From Flavobacteriaceae bacterium UBA3356 (GTDB taxonomy: Bacteria; Bacteroidota; Bacteroidia; Flavobacteriales; Flavobacteriaceae): DNA of 64,000 bases. This document shows positions 16,897 through 24,767 of this stretch, piece after piece; position 1 is the first letter of the stretch; each line of letters starts with the position of its first letter. Where the stretch lies: contig DEQW01000001.1 of NCBI GenBank assembly GCA_002360635.1, positions 684,036-748,035 on the forward strand, given 5' to 3'. A program made the translations under genes and the position numbers. The notes under the pieces were generated by a model. That model was not told the origin of the DNA. It made no database searches and worked only from the letters and a program-made list of their open reading frames with translations.

Positions 16897-17757
16897 ATGA
16901 AGTTGTACCCCATTGAATCTGGAAATTTTAAATTAGATGGTGGTGCTATGTTTGGAGTAGTACCAAAGTCTCTTTGGAACCGGACAAACCCCGCAGACAG
17001 TAATAATATGATCGATATGGCTGCCCGTTGCCTTCTTATTGAAAACGGAGACCGCTTAACACTTATCGATACTGGAATGGGTAACAAGCAAAGTGAAAAA
17101 TTTTTTGGTTATTATTACCAATGGGGAGACCATAGTATAGACAAATCCTTAAAAAAACACGGTTTTCATCGTGATGATATTACCGACGTTTTTATGACAC
17201 ACCTGCACTTTGACCATTGCGGCGGAAGTATACAATGGAATAAAGACCGAACCGGTTACGAACCAGCTTTTAAAAATGCTAAGTTTTGGAGCAATAAAGA
17301 TCATTGGGATTGGGCTGTAAACCCCAATCAACGGGAAAAAGCTTCATTTTTAAAAGAAAATATTTTACCCATGCAAGAAAGTGGTCACCTTAATTTTGTT
17401 GATAAACCAGCTGGTGATTTTGCTGAAGCCAACGAAATGGATTTCGGCATTCTATTTGCAGATGGTCATACCGATAAACAGATGATACCCCACATAAATT
17501 ACAAAGGAAAAAAATTGGTTTTTATGGCAGATCTTTTGCCAACGGCCGGTCATTTACCATTGCCATATGTTATGGGGTATGATACCAGACCTTTGTTAAC
17601 GCTACCTGAAAAAGAAAAATTTCTAAATCAAGCAGCTGACAACAATTATTATCTTTTTTTAGAGCACGATGCTCACAACCAAATAATTACCGTAAAACAC
17701 ACTGAAAAAGGCGTTCGCTTAGATCAGGTTTTTACTTTTAATGAACTATTTAATTAA
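16897..17757 (+). CDS. Metallo-beta-lactamase-fold hydrolase
   Basis: A 286-residue metallo-hydrolase of the lactonase/glyoxalase II-like group. Zinc ligands are visible: THLHFDHCGG (H102, H104, D106, H107), FADGHTDKQM (H191), the bridging Asp in FMADLLPTAGH (D211) and a final His in FLEHDAHN. There is no signal peptide, so it is cytosolic. The N-HSL lactonase/MBL family shares this shape, but the substrate cannot be assigned. It is 8 bp upstream of the S8 protease gene and may be cotranscribed with it. Confidence 0.85.
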   Translation: MKLYPIESGNFKLDGGAMFGVVPKSLWNRTNPADSNNMIDMAARCLLIENGDRLTLIDTGMGNKQSEKFFGYYYQWGDHSIDKSLKKHGFHRDDITDVFMTHLHFDHCGGSIQWNKDRTGYEPAFKNAKFWSNKDHWDWAVNPNQREKASFLKENILPMQESGHLNFVDKPAGDFAEANEMDFGILFADGHTDKQMIPHINYKGKKLVFMADLLPTAGHLPLPYVMGYDTRPLLTLPEKEKFLNQAADNNYYLFLEHDAHNQIITVKHTEKGVRLDQVFTFNELFN

Positions 17758-17765
17758 TTTAAAAA

Positions 17766-19442
17766 ATGAATATCCTTAAAATTTCTTTCTTGGCTGCTGC
17801 TTCAGCAGTATTATTGGCTAGTTGCGGAAGCAGCTCGGCTCCAATTGTTTCAACTCCTATTGAAAACATCGATACCCTACCACTTAAAACAGCTCCCTTA
17901 AATGACGAGCAATATAAAAGATGGGGTGCTACAGATCTTATTACAGATACCATCCCGGGAATGAGTGTCGATAAAGCGTATACCGAAATATTAACAAAAC
18001 GTAAAGGTGAAACCGTTATAGTTGGCGTAATAGATAGTGGCGTTGATATTGAACACGAAGATTTAAAAAACGTTATCTGGACCAACGAAGATGAAATTGC
18101 CGGTAATGGTAAAGACGATGATAATAACGGATACGTAGACGATATGCACGGATGGAATTTCCTAGGCGACATTGTAGGTGAAAATATGGAATACGCCCGT
18201 ATCGTTAAAAAGTTGAGTCCGAAATTTGAAGGAAAAACGGACGCTTCCATTAGTGCTGCAGATCGCGAATCGTTTGCATTGTATAAAAAAGCAAAAGCTG
18301 AGTATGAAAAAGAAAAGCAAGATGCGATGGCTAACAAAGCTCGATACGAGCAAATATTATCTCAGGTAAAACCTGCTCACGAAGCAATGGTAAAAAAGCT
18401 GGGCAAAGAAGAATATACTGCAAAAGACTTGGCCGCAATCGCTAACCCAACTGCAACCGAACAACAACAAATTGGCATGCTTACTCAAATGTTAAGCTAT
18501 GGTGATGCTGTTCCGGGAGTTATCGAGCAATTAGAGAGCGGTATCGAATATTTCAACGGAAGATTAGACACCCACTTCAACCTTGAAAAAGATTTTAGAA
18601 GTGTTTTAGGTGATAATCCCGATGACATCACCGATACAGATTACGGAAACAACGATGTAGATGGCCCAGACCCTAAAAAAGAAGATGCTAAACACGGTAC
18701 ACACGTATCAGGTATTATTGCTGGAGAACGTAACAACGAGATTGGTATCGATGGAGTGGCAAAAAATGTTGAAATTATGGTGCTTCGTGCTGTGCCAGAC
18801 GGCGATGAGTATGATAAAGACATAGCATTGGCTTTCCGTTATGCTGTGGATAACGGTGCTAAAGTAATAAACACCAGCTTCGGAAAATACTACAGCACAC
18901 ATCCAGAATGGGTTCGTGAGGCTATTAAATATGCTGAATCTAAAGACGTATTAATTGTGAACGCTGCCGGAAACGAAGGCCTCAATTTAGATGAAACAGA
19001 AGTGTATCCAAACGATCAAACTAAAACCGGTGCCGAATATGCAGATAACGTGTTAACAGTTGGTGCATTGAACTACAAATACGGTAGCGAATTAGTGGCA
19101 AACTTTTCAAACTACGGAAAATCTAATGTTGATGTTTTTGCACCTGGTGTAAAAATTTGGGCAACGACACCTTTAGATACGTATGAATATTTACAAGGTA
19201 CTTCTATGGCGGCACCTGCTGTAGCTGGAGTTGCTGCGACGATTCGTTCTTACTACCCTAACCTTTCAGCAAAAGAAGTAAAACAAGTTATAATGGATAG
19301 CGGTCTTACTACAAAAAGCCCTGTTATGTTAGGTGGAGAAGAATCCAATACCGATAACTTCGGAAACATTTCAACTTCTGGAAAGATGGTGAATATGTAC
19401 AACGCATTGATTATGGCCGATAAAAGGTCTCGTTTAAAATAA
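17766..19442 (+). CDS. Subtilisin-like S8 serine peptidase, lipoprotein
   Basis: A 558-residue lipoprotein protease: lipobox VLLASC with the lipidated Cys at residue 20. The subtilisin triad is complete: Asp90 in VGVIDSGVD, His310 in KHGTHVSGI and Ser480 in GTSMAAPAVAG, with Asn403 of NAAGNEG as oxyanion residue. Between Asp and His there is an unusually long stretch of about 220 residues, partly helical and charged (residues 145-285), where subtilisins normally have 30-40 residues; this is typical of a Bacteroidota subgroup and may act as a substrate gate. It is followed by a palindromic repeat and the M1 peptidase. Confidence 0.92.
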   Translation: MNILKISFLAAASAVLLASCGSSSAPIVSTPIENIDTLPLKTAPLNDEQYKRWGATDLITDTIPGMSVDKAYTEILTKRKGETVIVGVIDSGVDIEHEDLKNVIWTNEDEIAGNGKDDDNNGYVDDMHGWNFLGDIVGENMEYARIVKKLSPKFEGKTDASISAADRESFALYKKAKAEYEKEKQDAMANKARYEQILSQVKPAHEAMVKKLGKEEYTAKDLAAIANPTATEQQQIGMLTQMLSYGDAVPGVIEQLESGIEYFNGRLDTHFNLEKDFRSVLGDNPDDITDTDYGNNDVDGPDPKKEDAKHGTHVSGIIAGERNNEIGIDGVAKNVEIMVLRAVPDGDEYDKDIALAFRYAVDNGAKVINTSFGKYYSTHPEWVREAIKYAESKDVLIVNAAGNEGLNLDETEVYPNDQTKTGAEYADNVLTVGALNYKYGSELVANFSNYGKSNVDVFAPGVKIWATTPLDTYEYLQGTSMAAPAVAGVAATIRSYYPNLSAKEVKQVIMDSGLTTKSPVMLGGEESNTDNFGNISTSGKMVNMYNALIMADKRSRLK

Positions 19443-19450
19443 ATCGATAC

Positions 19451-19505
19451 TGTCAGGTTGAGCGCAGTCGAAACCTTATAGTTCTCGACTGCGCTCGAAC
19501 AGACA
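19451..19505. repeat. Palindromic dispersed repeat, copy 1
   Basis: A 55-bp inverted repeat between the S8 and M1 protease genes. Inner arms GAGCGCAGTCGA (19460-19471) and TCGACTGCGCTC (19485-19496) are perfectly complementary over 12 bp; outer ends TGTC and GACA also pair. The right arm is identical over about 30 bp to the copy at 21.5 kb. It is far more GC-rich than its surroundings and has no ORF, as in REP/BIME-like elements. Confidence 0.8.
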
Positions 19506-19555
19506 ACCAAAGTCAATTGGAGACCACGCTTTTTTAAAAATCAAAAACTACGCTT

Positions 19556-21391
19556 ATGAAATATATTTTCGGAAACATTTTAATCTTTTGTATGGTTGCT
19601 ACTGCTTTTGCGCAGAACAATACTTCATATTGGCAACAAAAAGTTGACTATAAGATGGAAATTGATATGGATGTTGAAACCTATCAATATAAAGGAAAAC
19701 AAGAACTGGTTTACACTAACAACTCACCCGATGTTCTCGATAGAGTTTTTTACCATTTATATTTTAACGCATTTCAACCAGGCAGTGAAATGGACGTTCG
19801 TTCCAGAACCATTGCAGATCCAGATGGTAGGGTAGCAGATCGTATTTCGAAATTATCCCCTTCAGAAATTGGCTATATAAAACCAACCTTATTAACGCAA
19901 GACGGTCAAACTTTAAATTATGAAGTAGTAGGTACCGTTCTTGAAGTAGAATTAAATAAACCCATTCAACCCGGTGAAAGTACCACTTTTAATATGGAAT
20001 GGGATGCACAAGTACCGGTACAGATTCGTCGTTCTGGTCGTAACAACGCAGAAGGTGTTGCTCTATCAATGGCGCAATGGTTTCCTAAAATAGCTGAATA
20101 CGACTTTCAAGGCTGGCACGCCTATCCATACATTGGTCGGGAGTTTCACAGCGTTTGGGGTGATTATGACGTAAAAATAACAATAGACGCTGCATATACT
20201 ATTGGCGGAACTGGTTATTTGCAAAATCCTGAAGAAGTTGGCCACGGCTACGGACCAAAAGGTTTGAAGAACATGAAGCCTGTAGACGGAAAGTATACTT
20301 GGCATTTTAAAGCACCAAAAGTACACGACTTTACTTGGGCGGCAGATGATGAATATATTCACGATAAATACGAAGGACCAAACGGCGTAACGCTTCACTT
20401 TTTCTATAAGGATAATCCTGAAATTGAAGAAAACTGGAAAAACTTACAGCCTAAAACTGCTGAATTATTAAAATATTTCAATGAAAAAATAGGACCCTAT
20501 CCTTACAAGCAATATTCCGTAATTCAAGGCGGCGATGGTGGTATGGAATATGGCATGAGCACCCTAATAACTGGCGAGCGTAAATTTGAAAGTTTGGTAG
20601 GTGTTACAGCTCATGAACTTGCTCACACGTGGTTTCAGTTTTTAATGGCTACCAACGAAGCGAGACATGAATGGATGGACGAAGGTTTTACCAGTTATAT
20701 TTCCGCAGCTGCTATGAACGAGGTAATGGACGAGAAAAATCCAAATCCGTTTAGCGGTTCGTATAGAGGATATACGTATTTGGCCAAAAGTGGTAAAGAG
20801 CAACCGCAAACCACACATGCAGACCGTTACGCAAGTAATAGAGCATATGGTATTACGGCATACAGTAAAGGTGCTGTATTTTTAGCACAGTTGGGTTATG
20901 TAATTGGTGAAGAAAACTTAGCCAAGACACTTAAAAAATATTATGAAGATTGGGCATTTAAACACCCAACACCAAACGATTTTATCCGCGTAGCTGAAAA
21001 AGTTTCAGGTTTCGAGCTGGATTGGTACTTAACCGATTTTGCTCGAACTACAAATACCATAGATTACGGAATTAAAGGTGTTGAATCTGTTGGAAACACA
21101 ACAACCATAACATTGGAGCGAATTGGTTTAATGCCAATGCCTATCGATTTGTTTGTAATGTATGAAGACGGAACACAAGAATATTTCTACATTCCGTTGC
21201 AAATGGCGCGTGCCGAAAAACCAAATCCGTATCAAAATATGAAATATCGTGTATTGCCAGATTGGGCGTGGGCGTATCCTACCTACCAATTTGAAATCAC
21301 GGACGGTAAAAAAGTGAAAAGCATGAAGATTGATGCTTCAGACCGTATGGCTGATATCAATCCTGAAAATAACACGTGGGGTGTAGAATAA
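19556..21391 (+). CDS. M1 family metallopeptidase (aminopeptidase N-like)
   Basis: Exported zinc aminopeptidase. The 611 residues begin with a signal peptide (about 20 residues, ending TAFAQ). The M1 signature is complete: GGDGGMEYGMST (exopeptidase GAMEN equivalent), HELAH at residues 353-357 with zinc ligands H353 and H357, and E376 in WMDEGFTSY as third ligand. The C-terminal ERAP-like helical domain of large M1 enzymes is reduced. The tandem position behind the S8 protease suggests extracytoplasmic peptide degradation. It is followed by a terminator carrying the second palindromic repeat. Confidence 0.92.
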   Translation: MKYIFGNILIFCMVATAFAQNNTSYWQQKVDYKMEIDMDVETYQYKGKQELVYTNNSPDVLDRVFYHLYFNAFQPGSEMDVRSRTIADPDGRVADRISKLSPSEIGYIKPTLLTQDGQTLNYEVVGTVLEVELNKPIQPGESTTFNMEWDAQVPVQIRRSGRNNAEGVALSMAQWFPKIAEYDFQGWHAYPYIGREFHSVWGDYDVKITIDAAYTIGGTGYLQNPEEVGHGYGPKGLKNMKPVDGKYTWHFKAPKVHDFTWAADDEYIHDKYEGPNGVTLHFFYKDNPEIEENWKNLQPKTAELLKYFNEKIGPYPYKQYSVIQGGDGGMEYGMSTLITGERKFESLVGVTAHELAHTWFQFLMATNEARHEWMDEGFTSYISAAAMNEVMDEKNPNPFSGSYRGYTYLAKSGKEQPQTTHADRYASNRAYGITAYSKGAVFLAQLGYVIGEENLAKTLKKYYEDWAFKHPTPNDFIRVAEKVSGFELDWYLTDFARTTNTIDYGIKGVESVGNTTTITLERIGLMPMPIDLFVMYEDGTQEYFYIPLQMARAEKPNPYQNMKYRVLPDWAWAYPTYQFEITDGKKVKSMKIDASDRMADINPENNTWGVE

Positions 21392-21419
21392 TTTTTTCTG
21401 AAACCTCTTTTGAAATCAT

Positions 21420-21552
21420 AAGTGCCTTAAAAGTAAAACTGGATTTGTCCGGTTGAGCGCAGTCGAAACCTATTTGGGATAGACAATTTATAGTTCTCGA
21501 CTGCGCTCGAACAGACAGCAAAACTTACTTTTAAGGCACTTTTCTTTTTTTA
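21420..21552 (+). terminator. Terminator after the M1 gene with a repeat in its loop
   Basis: Two 16-bp perfectly complementary arms, AGTGCCTTAAAAGTAA (21421-21436) and TTACTTTTAAGGCACT (21525-21540), are followed by TTTCTTTTTTT. The 88-nt loop contains the whole palindromic repeat, so the element appears to have landed in the loop of a pre-existing intrinsic terminator. Confidence 0.65.
21446..21517. repeat. Palindromic dispersed repeat, copy 2
   Basis: Same arms as copy 1: GAGCGCAGTCGA at 21455-21466 and TCGACTGCGCTC at 21497-21508, with TGTC and GACA ends. The central loop is about 17 bp longer than in copy 1 (an extra stretch starting TATTTGGGATAGAC). Confidence 0.8.
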
Positions 21553-21564
21553 TATCTTTACGCT

Positions 21565-21930
21565 ATGAGCCAAAAAATTCCTAAAAACGAAAAACTAAAA
21601 AGCCGAAAAATGATAGCTCGGCTTTTTTCCGAAGGGAAATCTTATAAAAAATATCCTGTAAAAGTGTTTTTTATTGAAGTGGAAGATGCCGAAACCAATC
21701 AAGCTACTTTTGCCGTGCCCAAACGGAATTTTAAGTTGGCCGTAAGCCGAAATAGTATAAAAAGAAAGCTTCGTGAAGCCTACAGAATCAACAAAGGAGC
21801 GTATCTAGAAAAAAGCGGCAAGAAATTTGCGCTGTTGTTTTTGTATCTTGGAAGGGAAAAACCAACCTACGAAGCTGTTGAAGCTTCGGTTATTTCACTT
21901 CTTAAAAAACTAACAGATGAAAGCAATTAG
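21565..21930 (+). CDS. rnpA: Ribonuclease P protein component
   Basis: Basic protein partner of RNase P RNA, which matures tRNA 5' ends. The 121 residues contain the family core FAVPKRNFKLAVSRNSIKRKLREAYR, including the RNR-type RNA-binding motif (SRNSIKRKLRE). The usual rpmH neighbour is not here; instead the DUF4349 lipoprotein gene overlaps its 3' end by 14 bp, so the two are translationally linked. A variant -7 box (TATCTTTA) precedes the start. Confidence 0.94.
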   Translation: MSQKIPKNEKLKSRKMIARLFSEGKSYKKYPVKVFFIEVEDAETNQATFAVPKRNFKLAVSRNSIKRKLREAYRINKGAYLEKSGKKFALLFLYLGREKPTYEAVEASVISLLKKLTDESN

Positions 21931-22750
21931 CCTATTATTATTTTCGCTTATTCTCGCATGTTCAAATGGTGGAAACTCTAATGCTGTTCCACCACCACCT
22001 TCACCGGCTGGTGAATTAATGGAAGACCAAGCGTATTCTGAAGAAGTGCCTATCACACAACAATTAACGCCACCACCTCCGCCTACACGTCAACAAGAAC
22101 AAAAAATCATTAAAACGGCCCGCCTCGCTTTTGAAACCCCATCACCTGAAGAAACCCACAAAAGAATTTTACAACTTACCTCACAATACGAAGGGTTTGT
22201 AGCCAATGATAATTCTGGGAAAAGCTACAATCGTATTTATAGAAATATGACGGTGCGCGTGCCTACCAAAAATTTTCAAGCGTTTATCAATTCGGTTTCT
22301 GAAGGGGTTGAGTATTTTGACCAACGGGATATTTCACGGCAAGATGTTACCGAAGAGTTTGTAGATCTCGAAGCACGCTTAAAAGCCAAGCGCAAACTAG
22401 AAGACCGGTATTTAGAACTGCTATCCAAAGCGAAAAACGTCAAGGAAATGCTCGAAATTGAACGCGAGCTCTCCAACATCCGCGAAGAAATTGAAGCCAA
22501 AGAGGGCCGCTTAAAATACCTGCAAAACCGAGTTTCTGTAAGCACCATCAACTTAAAATTTTACAAATACACAGCAGAAAGTGGCGTAACCGTTTCTTAC
22601 GGACAAAAAATTAAAAACGCCCTTCAAGGCGGCTGGAACGGCGTTTCGGTGTTCTTTTTAGGGTTGTTGTACTTATGGCCGTTGTTTATTGTGGTTATTA
22701 TTGTGCTGTTGGTAGTACGGTGGTTGGTTAGGAGGGGAAAGATGAAATAG
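21917..22750 (+). CDS. DUF4349 lipoprotein
   Basis: A 277-residue lipoprotein (lipobox LILAC, Cys at about 15) with a proline-rich linker (VPPPPSPAG, LTPPPPPTRQ), a DUF4349 domain from about residue 60 (IIKTARLAFETPSPEET, YFDQRDISRQDVTEEFVDLEARL), a coiled coil (residues about 155-205) and one C-terminal membrane helix (VFFLGLLYLWPLFIVVIIVLLVV). Function is unknown; proteins of this family are envelope-associated. It overlaps rnpA by 14 bp. Its final ~30 codons recur as an isolated fragment 0.7 kb downstream. Confidence 0.85.
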   Translation: MKAISLLLFSLILACSNGGNSNAVPPPPSPAGELMEDQAYSEEVPITQQLTPPPPPTRQQEQKIIKTARLAFETPSPEETHKRILQLTSQYEGFVANDNSGKSYNRIYRNMTVRVPTKNFQAFINSVSEGVEYFDQRDISRQDVTEEFVDLEARLKAKRKLEDRYLELLSKAKNVKEMLEIERELSNIREEIEAKEGRLKYLQNRVSVSTINLKFYKYTAESGVTVSYGQKIKNALQGGWNGVSVFFLGLLYLWPLFIVVIIVLLVVRWLVRRGKMK

Positions 22751-22772
22751 GTAAACACCTATAGCAATCTAA

Positions 22773-23348
22773 ATGAAAAATATGAGCAAAAAACTATACA
22801 TCAGTTTATTAATTTTATTTATTTCGTTCGTTACAATTTCTCAAACAAGACCTTGCACAATTTATCTTAAGTCTGGAGAAACAATAACTGATATGCGAGG
22901 ATATTCCAACAACAAGTATTTTAAATACTATAAAAAAGTTGGAGATAGATTCAATAAAATTAAATTAGAAAAAATTGAATCGGTTTCTTTGGAAGATAAA
23001 TCTGGAAATATTACAAAACTTAGGTTCCTTCCGGTGAAAGGCAAAAAAAGAATACAAAATGTTGAGGAAGTAGTTTTAGGGGAATTAGAACTTTACCGAA
23101 AACTTATAGCTGGTTATAATACAGCAAGCTATTTTCAATATTATATTCGTAAAAAGAGTCAAGATAAACTAACTTTAATAGGGCATGATAGTTTTGGCAA
23201 TAAAAAAAAGAAACCCATTTTATATCCTTTTTTAGAAAATTGTCCCGAACTAATTAAAAAAATTGAAAACGAAGACTTTCATATAGTTCGTGATTTGAGT
23301 TTGATAATTGGAACTTATAATATAACCTGTGCTCTAAATAAAGATTAA
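22773..23348 (+). CDS. Secreted protein of unknown function
   Basis: I do not recognise this 191-residue protein. It has a signal peptide (MKNMSKKLYISLLILFISFVTISQ; the ATG at 22782 is an alternative start) and no lipobox. The mature part starts RPCTIYLKSGETITDMRGY, has a lysine-rich middle (KGKKRIQ, RKKSQDK) and two further cysteines (ENCPEL, YNITCAL). Codon choice is richer in AAA/AAT than in the neighbours. It lies between the intact DUF4349 gene and a detached copy of that gene's 3' end, which suggests arrival by recombination. Confidence 0.55.
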   Translation: MKNMSKKLYISLLILFISFVTISQTRPCTIYLKSGETITDMRGYSNNKYFKYYKKVGDRFNKIKLEKIESVSLEDKSGNITKLRFLPVKGKKRIQNVEEVVLGELELYRKLIAGYNTASYFQYYIRKKSQDKLTLIGHDSFGNKKKKPILYPFLENCPELIKKIENEDFHIVRDLSLIIGTYNITCALNKD

Positions 23349-23385
23349 TAACAGTAGGGCAAACTCATTTAACGGAGTTTAAATA

Positions 23386-23490
23386 TTCTTTTTAGGATTG
23401 TTATACCTATGGCCGTTGTTTATTGTGGTTATTATTGTGCTATTGGTGGTGCGGTGGTTGGTTAAAAGGAATAGTAAAAAAAATAAATAG
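23386..23490 (+). pseudogene. Remnant of a second DUF4349 gene, 3' end only
   Basis: Translating from 23386 in the frame ending at the TAG at 23488 gives FFLGLLYLWPLFIVV... through the membrane helix and then KRNSKKNK, i.e. the same helix as the intact DUF4349 protein with a different tail. Nucleotide differences to 22652-22735 are almost all synonymous, so both copies evolved as coding sequence. There is an in-frame TAA just upstream and no start, so it is a vestige. Confidence 0.75.
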
Positions 23491-23536
23491 GTTTAATGTT
23501 TTTATATACTAGGTGTGTATAATATAGAAAGAACGA

Positions 23537-23992
23537 ATGAAAAGAATAATTATACTGTTAATTTTAAGTCTTACAATCCAACAATCTTTTGGACAAGCTT
23601 GTGGAATATACGGAATAAAATATGTCGGAAATATAAATCCGGAATCAATAAAAATTGAAAAAATAAAACTTCCGACGATTGAATTTCTACACGGATTGGA
23701 AGAAGAAAATTCGGAAAAAGGAATTGTTGAAATTGAACCAGTCTCAAACGAAATTAACACCGAATTAGGTTCTCATCTGACTTCTCATCTTTATGGAAAA
23801 ACGGAAAGCCTACTCAAATTCTATAAGACAAAAAGAGAAAGTATTCCTATTGTAATTACGGTTGTTGAGAACGGAACAAAAAAAGAAATACGGATAGAAT
23901 TGAATTGGAATAATATTCAAATCAGTAAACTTGTAGATGATAAATTTGGAAATCAATTTGAACTGAATTTGAACCAAATAAATATAAAATAA
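23537..23992 (+). CDS. Secreted protein of unknown function
   Basis: An unrecognised 151-residue protein with a signal peptide (MKRIIILLILSLTIQQSFGQ) and two cysteines-near-terminus residues limited to ACGIYG. The mature part has regular beta-like alternation (IEKIKLPTIEF, IPIVITVVENGTKKEIRIELNW). No catalytic motif is apparent. It lies directly before an attC-like hairpin (3 bp past the stop), like a gene in an integron cassette, and after the DUF4349 remnant. Base composition is very A-rich. Confidence 0.55.
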   Translation: MKRIIILLILSLTIQQSFGQACGIYGIKYVGNINPESIKIEKIKLPTIEFLHGLEEENSEKGIVEIEPVSNEINTELGSHLTSHLYGKTESLLKFYKTKRESIPIVITVVENGTKKEIRIELNWNNIQISKLVDDKFGNQFELNLNQINIK

Positions 23993-23998
23993 CTATGC

Positions 23999-24044
23999 GC
24001 AACAATGTATGACCGCAATTACAGCGGAAATACACAAACGTTGC
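23999..24044 (+). repeat. attC-like imperfect hairpin
   Basis: Three nested stems pair across this stretch: GCAAC (23999-24003) with GTTGC (24040-24044), TGTAT (24006-24010) with ATACA (24030-24034), and CCGC (24013-24016) with GCGG (24024-24027), with extra unpaired bases mostly on the 3' side. This resembles the folded recombination site of integron cassettes, but the outer boxes fit RYYYAAC/GTTRRRY poorly and no integrase is in the window. Confidence 0.4.
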
Positions 24045-24069
24045 AATTTCATAAAAGCAACTTATTTAA

Positions 24070-24516
24070 ATGAACAAAGACGCAATACTATCATTTTTTG
24101 AAAGAGACTTAAACAAGTTAATCACTGAAATAGAACTTTATAAAAATGAAGAAACTATTTGGCGAGTAGAAAAAAACATCGCTAATTCAGCAGGGAATTT
24201 AACGCTACATATTATTGGAAACTTGCACACCTTTATTGGAAAAGAAATAGCAAACACTGGCTACGTAAGGAATAGAGAACTTGAGTTTACTCAAAAAAAT
24301 GTTTCAAGAAAAGAATTGGTTGATGGTATAAAGGATGCCATAAAAATGGTTAAGAATTCACTTGCTTCAATTACAAACGAAGATTTGAAAAAAGAGTATC
24401 CTGTTATGAAGTTTTCAAAAATAGAATCGACCGAATATCTATTGGTTCATTTAGCGACGCATGTAACGTATCATCTTGGGCAAATAAATTATCATAGGCG
24501 GCTACTAGATGAATAA
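24070..24516 (+). CDS. DinB-superfamily protein
   Basis: A 148-residue four-helix-bundle protein of the DinB/YfiT superfamily. The presumed metal-binding histidines are in LTLHIIGNLHTF (helix 2) and HLATHVTYHLGQINYHRR (helix 4). Members include thiol-dependent transferases and uncharacterised stress proteins; the substrate is unknown. No signal peptide, so cytosolic. It lies at the right edge of the small accessory patch, just after the attC-like hairpin, and is followed by a 251-bp spacer. Confidence 0.75.
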   Translation: MNKDAILSFFERDLNKLITEIELYKNEETIWRVEKNIANSAGNLTLHIIGNLHTFIGKEIANTGYVRNRELEFTQKNVSRKELVDGIKDAIKMVKNSLASITNEDLKKEYPVMKFSKIESTEYLLVHLATHVTYHLGQINYHRRLLDE

Positions 24517-24719
24517 GAAAGAATCGCAAAATCGAAATTGTCTTAATACTAATTTCAGCATTACTTGCGTTAATTAGTATCTAATGGTTTGCTAGCTAAT
24601 AGTAGTATTAATAACTACTTACAGTAATCTGTAGATTCACTTACAGCAGAATTTTTAACGAAATTCAAGACTACTTGCTTGCTTTTTAATAAAGCAAAAA
24701 GGTTTGTGTATATTTAAAC

Positions 24720-24738
24720 GGTAACTTCTTTTGTTACC
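24720..24738 (+). promoter_or_regulatory. Hairpin in the leader of the S41 peptidase gene
   Basis: GGTAAC-TTCTTTT-GTTACC forms a perfect 6-bp stem about 30 bp before the ATG; a TATATTTA variant of the -7 box is just upstream. A role is not shown. Confidence 0.3.
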
Positions 24739-24767
24739 TGCGTCAGCTATTATTAAAATAAAAAATC

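Noticed and set aside
24509..24600. Possible remnant membrane-protein ORF after the DinB-like gene
   Set aside because: A hydrophobic stretch (VLILISALLALISI) can be read in one frame, but there is no start, it is under 30 codons, and chance is likely in AT-rich DNA.
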